From the NCBI GenBank assembly GCA_039026975.1, contig JBCCLI010000104.1:1-17049 (forward strand): 17,049 nucleotides of DNA, written 5' to 3'. The DNA comes from JBCBKZ01 sp039026975 (GTDB lineage: Bacteria > Bacteroidota > Bacteroidia > J057). The notes beneath the pieces were generated by a model, which saw only the letters and a list, made by a program, of their open reading frames with translations, searched no databases and was not told the DNA's origin. The number at the start of each line of letters is the position of its first letter. Position 1 is the stretch's first letter. The translations under genes and the position numbers were made by a program. Positions 15,318-17,049 of this stretch are shown one piece after another.

Positions 15318-16409
15318 ATGAACCACAATAAATTGAGAGTTTACCTAACTACATGGTTAATTGGGATAGCTTTTTCCTTCTCTTACCTCCAGGCGCAAAC
15401 TAGTAGATATGATCGAGAAGTTAGCATCCTAACTGACCGCCTTGCAAAAGTTCTCAATAGTAAGGGATACAAGGGGAAAATCTTAGTAAAGCCTTTCACT
15501 AACGTTTCTGGACAACCTACAGAACTGGGTGTACTACTTTCAGGAATAGTGCAAGACCACATGGTAAATAATTCCATCTCATACTCTGTTATCTCTAATG
15601 ATGCAATAGTACCTAAGAATCCCAACTCCGGAAGAGCGTTGAAAAACACGATCAATTCAATGGGAAGTAAGGCTTCAGATTTACTAGAAAACGAGAGTAA
15701 CACGGGATCAAATGACAATGACCTTGGAGATTATATTGAATCAGGAGCTTCTGTCCTAGGCAATGTCCTAGAACTAACTGGGAATCCGAATAAAAAAAAG
15801 TACAAGAAAGTTGATGGATTACTTAATGGTACTATTACCGAGGTAGGAGATGTTTTCCATCTCCATTTGAGCGTAAATGATCTTAAAAAAAATATTGTAC
15901 TTGCAACCTCTAAAGGAGATATTCAGAACACACAGCCGTTAGGAAAGTTAGACCAGACTGTCGATAAACCTCAAGCCAAAAACAATACCTATACGGTTGC
16001 AGAAAATAATATCTACAGATCAAATATTATTTCACCTTTTCGTAAAGATCCATTTCTATTTGAGCTGTTGGAGTGCTATCAACAAAGTAATTACCTAGAA
16101 CTGAAGTTGAGAGTAATTAGTAAAGAGGAAAACTCTACCTTAACTATATGGGGAGGTGGAAATACGAAAATTTTTGACCAAAATGGTGGGAAGGAATACA
16201 CTTTATCCCAAGCTAGGCTAGCTGACAAAATTGGCAATGCCAGTTATGGTATAACTAAAGAGCTAATAAATGATACTCCTGTAAATCTCACGCTTACCTT
16301 TACACCAAATAAAGATATAGATGTAATCAGCAGTTTATATTTCAAATGCGTAACAAATACTGCTGGTACTTTTTTTGTACAAATGAAAAATATTCTTGTC
16401 TCGAGATAA
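15318..16409 (+). CDS. Second FlgO/CsgG-like exported protein sharing the C-terminal domain
   Basis: 363 residues from ATG 15318, 11 bases after the previous stop. An upstream TTG at 15303 overlapping that stop is open but less likely. The signal peptide (1 to about 26, ending YLQAQ) is followed by a FlgO-like segment: ILVKPFTNVSGQPTELGVLL (55-74), then SGIVQDHM, and after a polar insert (about 100-160) VDGLLNGTITEVGDVFHLHL (165-184). Residues 257-360 form a beta-rich domain (KIFDQNGGKEYTL, NDTPVNLTLTF, LYFKCVTNTAG) that aligns along its length with the C-terminus of the previous protein. The pair probably arose by duplication and may work as a hetero-complex with the lipoprotein. No terminator was found after it. 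Confidence 0.75.
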   Translation: MNHNKLRVYLTTWLIGIAFSFSYLQAQTSRYDREVSILTDRLAKVLNSKGYKGKILVKPFTNVSGQPTELGVLLSGIVQDHMVNNSISYSVISNDAIVPKNPNSGRALKNTINSMGSKASDLLENESNTGSNDNDLGDYIESGASVLGNVLELTGNPNKKKYKKVDGLLNGTITEVGDVFHLHLSVNDLKKNIVLATSKGDIQNTQPLGKLDQTVDKPQAKNNTYTVAENNIYRSNIISPFRKDPFLFELLECYQQSNYLELKLRVISKEENSTLTIWGGGNTKIFDQNGGKEYTLSQARLADKIGNASYGITKELINDTPVNLTLTFTPNKDIDVISSLYFKCVTNTAGTFFVQMKNILVSR

Positions 16410-16526
16410 ATCCATATATTTTAAAAGAATGATTCTCTACTTAGTCAACAATCTGATGTTTTAATTTCTAACTATCAAATCCCTTCCCTCAATTCCCTCC
16501 CCCAAAAAATCCAACCAACCCATAGA

Positions 16527-16555
16527 CTATTTCGGAAATAGGTAGTATACTATAC
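16527..16555. promoter_or_regulatory. Two adjacent odd-length palindromes upstream of the gene at 16579
   Basis: CTATTTC-G-GAAATAG (16527-16541) and GTATA-C-TATAC (16545-16555) are both perfect palindromes with a single central base, with centres 16 bp apart. They end 23 bases before ATG 16579. They could be sites for a dimeric regulator or lie within the promoter. No exact TAnnTTTG element is present. Both are short and AT-rich, so chance is not excluded. Confidence 0.35.
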
Positions 16556-16578
16556 TTCTAACCTATCATAGAATCATC

Positions 16579-16857
16579 ATGTCGGAATACCAGTATTATG
16601 ATTTTTATGCCATAGATAAGCCCCTGACTCAGGAACAAATTGCAGTTATCAGCACATTCTCAAGTAGAACGCATCCCACTCCTAGGCGAGCTACCTTTGA
16701 ATATAACTATGGAGATTTCTCATATAACCAAGAGGAAGTAGTCAGTACCTATTTTGATATGATGCTGGCAATTTGGACGACCCGTTACATCTACTGTGTG
16801 CAAAAAGTACCAGGCGAGGAGCCGCACCCGCAGATTACGAAATGCAGCGCCCGGTAG
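16579..16857 (+). pseudogene. Truncated conserved hypothetical gene (N-terminus only)
   Basis: The frame begins MSEYQYYDFYAIDKPLT and continues SSRTHPTPRRATFEYNYGDF and YFDMML. This matches, from memory, the start of a widespread uncharacterised bacterial family (typically S-E-Y-Q-Y-Y-x-F-x-A-I-D-x-P-L, then a YFDxxLYxANWGT region) whose members are several hundred residues long. After about residue 72 (WTTRYIY, near 16795) the family pattern stops, the sequence becomes GC-rich and low in hydrophobics, and the frame ends at residue 92. So only the first ~70 codons are native, and the tail is read out of unrelated DNA across a junction. Confidence 0.6.
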
Positions 16858-16902
16858 CGCCAGATCTCGCCAGGGCAACAGCCGTGTCAGAAACCCAGGC
16901 AT
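16720..16902 (-). pseudogene. Truncated N-terminus of an unidentified gene from the right-hand DNA
   Basis: ATG at 16902 (minus strand) has a strong Shine-Dalgarno, AAGGAG at 16911-16916, 8 bases upstream, and starts 5 bases after the stop of the DoxX-like fragment, so it is the next gene of that operon. The first ~34 residues (MPGFLTRLLPWRDLALPGAA, then FRNLRVRLLAWYFL) look like a membrane-protein or sensor-kinase N-terminus. The frame then runs across the junction into the antisense of the gene at 16579 and stops at 16720. Only the part from 16902 down to about 16801 is likely native. Identity unknown. Confidence 0.45.
16795..16815. other. Composition and gene-content junction
   Basis: GC by hand count is about 38% (16681-16740) and 43% (16741-16800), then 62% (16801-16860) and 58% (16861-16920). 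The plus-strand gene loses its family sequence here, and a minus-strand gene coming from the right loses its own sequence at the same place. No repeat, IS end or att site was recognised at the point of change. It is either a true recombination endpoint or a chimeric join. Confidence 0.55.
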
Positions 16903-16907
16903 GCAAC

Positions 16908-17049
16908 CTACTCCTTCGCAAAACTGGGTTGCGGTTCCAAGCTGACCGGACCCGACCCAAAGGCTAACACCATTAATAAGCCACCGATGATTGCCAGGTT
17001 TTTCATAAATTGGGTCATCTGGCTGGGGTCAGCCGCAGGATTGTGAAAC
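16908..17049 (-). CDS. DoxX-family membrane protein, C-terminal fragment (5' partial)
   Basis: Read on the minus strand from 17048 the frame is open for 46 codons to TAG at 16908-16910. It gives FHNPAADPSQMTQF, then MKNLAIIGGLLMVLAFGSGP (residues 15-34) and a short polar tail. MKNLAIIGGLLMV followed by a small-residue-rich end is the typical last transmembrane segment of DoxX/DoxD-like proteins. The start lies beyond the right end. Composition (near 58% GC) and the strong Shine-Dalgarno of the following gene differ from the rest of the window and suggest a non-Bacteroidota source. Confidence 0.7.
   Translation of the reverse strand, partial: FHNPAADPSQMTQFMKNLAIIGGLLMVLAFGSGPVSLEPQPSFAKE

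Noticed and set aside
13403..16409. The low-GC cassette as a phage-defence operon or mobile element
   Set aside because: No nuclease, helicase, toxin, integrase, transposase or terminal repeat is visible; all three proteins are exported, which points to an envelope role.
16773..16967. 64-codon plus-strand frame across the right-hand junction
   Set aside because: It is antisense to the DoxX-like fragment and the next minus-strand gene start, and has a low-complexity, Arg/Pro-rich composition without domains.

Overview
The window looks like a piece of a Bacteroidota chromosome (Cytophagales- or Saprospira-like; I cannot resolve the genus). The signs are a type IX secretion (T9SS) C-terminal sorting domain at the left end, a TonB-dependent receptor with an N-terminal carboxypeptidase-regulatory-like domain, several lipoproteins, few Shine-Dalgarno sequences, and one promoter matching the Bacteroidota -7 element TAnnTTTG. 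Hand-counted 60-base samples give about 43-50% GC over most of it, with some denser patches. No tRNA, rRNA, CRISPR array or insertion sequence was seen.

Left part (1-6442) is a mix of apparently unconnected genes: the 3' end of a T9SS cargo protein, a bidirectional terminator, a secreted phosphatase/phosphodiesterase (minus), a secreted TPR protein (plus), a DUF418/YeiB-type membrane protein (minus), a lipoprotein (plus), and a second lipoprotein gene broken by a single in-frame TAG.

Middle part (6448-13217) reads as a catabolic locus. An AraC-type regulator diverges from a TonB-dependent receptor. The 116 bp between the regulator and the preferred receptor start carry two AraC-like direct half-sites exactly 21 bp apart, followed by a Bacteroidota-type promoter. 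Downstream, on the same strand, lie a cytoplasmic glycoside hydrolase related to GH63 mannosylglycerate/glucosylglycerate hydrolases and a glycerate kinase. Together the last two would turn a glycosylglycerate compatible solute into a free hexose and phosphoglycerate. The substrate is inferred. A strong terminator after the receptor and two structured noncoding gaps show the block is not one simple operon.

Right part (13403-16409) is a tight three-gene cassette of exported proteins at about 30-33% GC in sampled windows, well below its surroundings. It encodes a lipoprotein of unknown fold followed by two FlgO/CsgG-like proteins that share the same C-terminal beta-rich domain. I know of no described system with exactly this arrangement.

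The last 250 bases look foreign. A conserved hypothetical gene starts at 16579 but loses its family sequence near 16800. From there GC rises to about 60%, and minus-strand fragments of another operon appear (a DoxX-like C-terminus, then a strong Shine-Dalgarno and a new gene start). This is either a recombination junction or a chimeric join in the assembly or clone.
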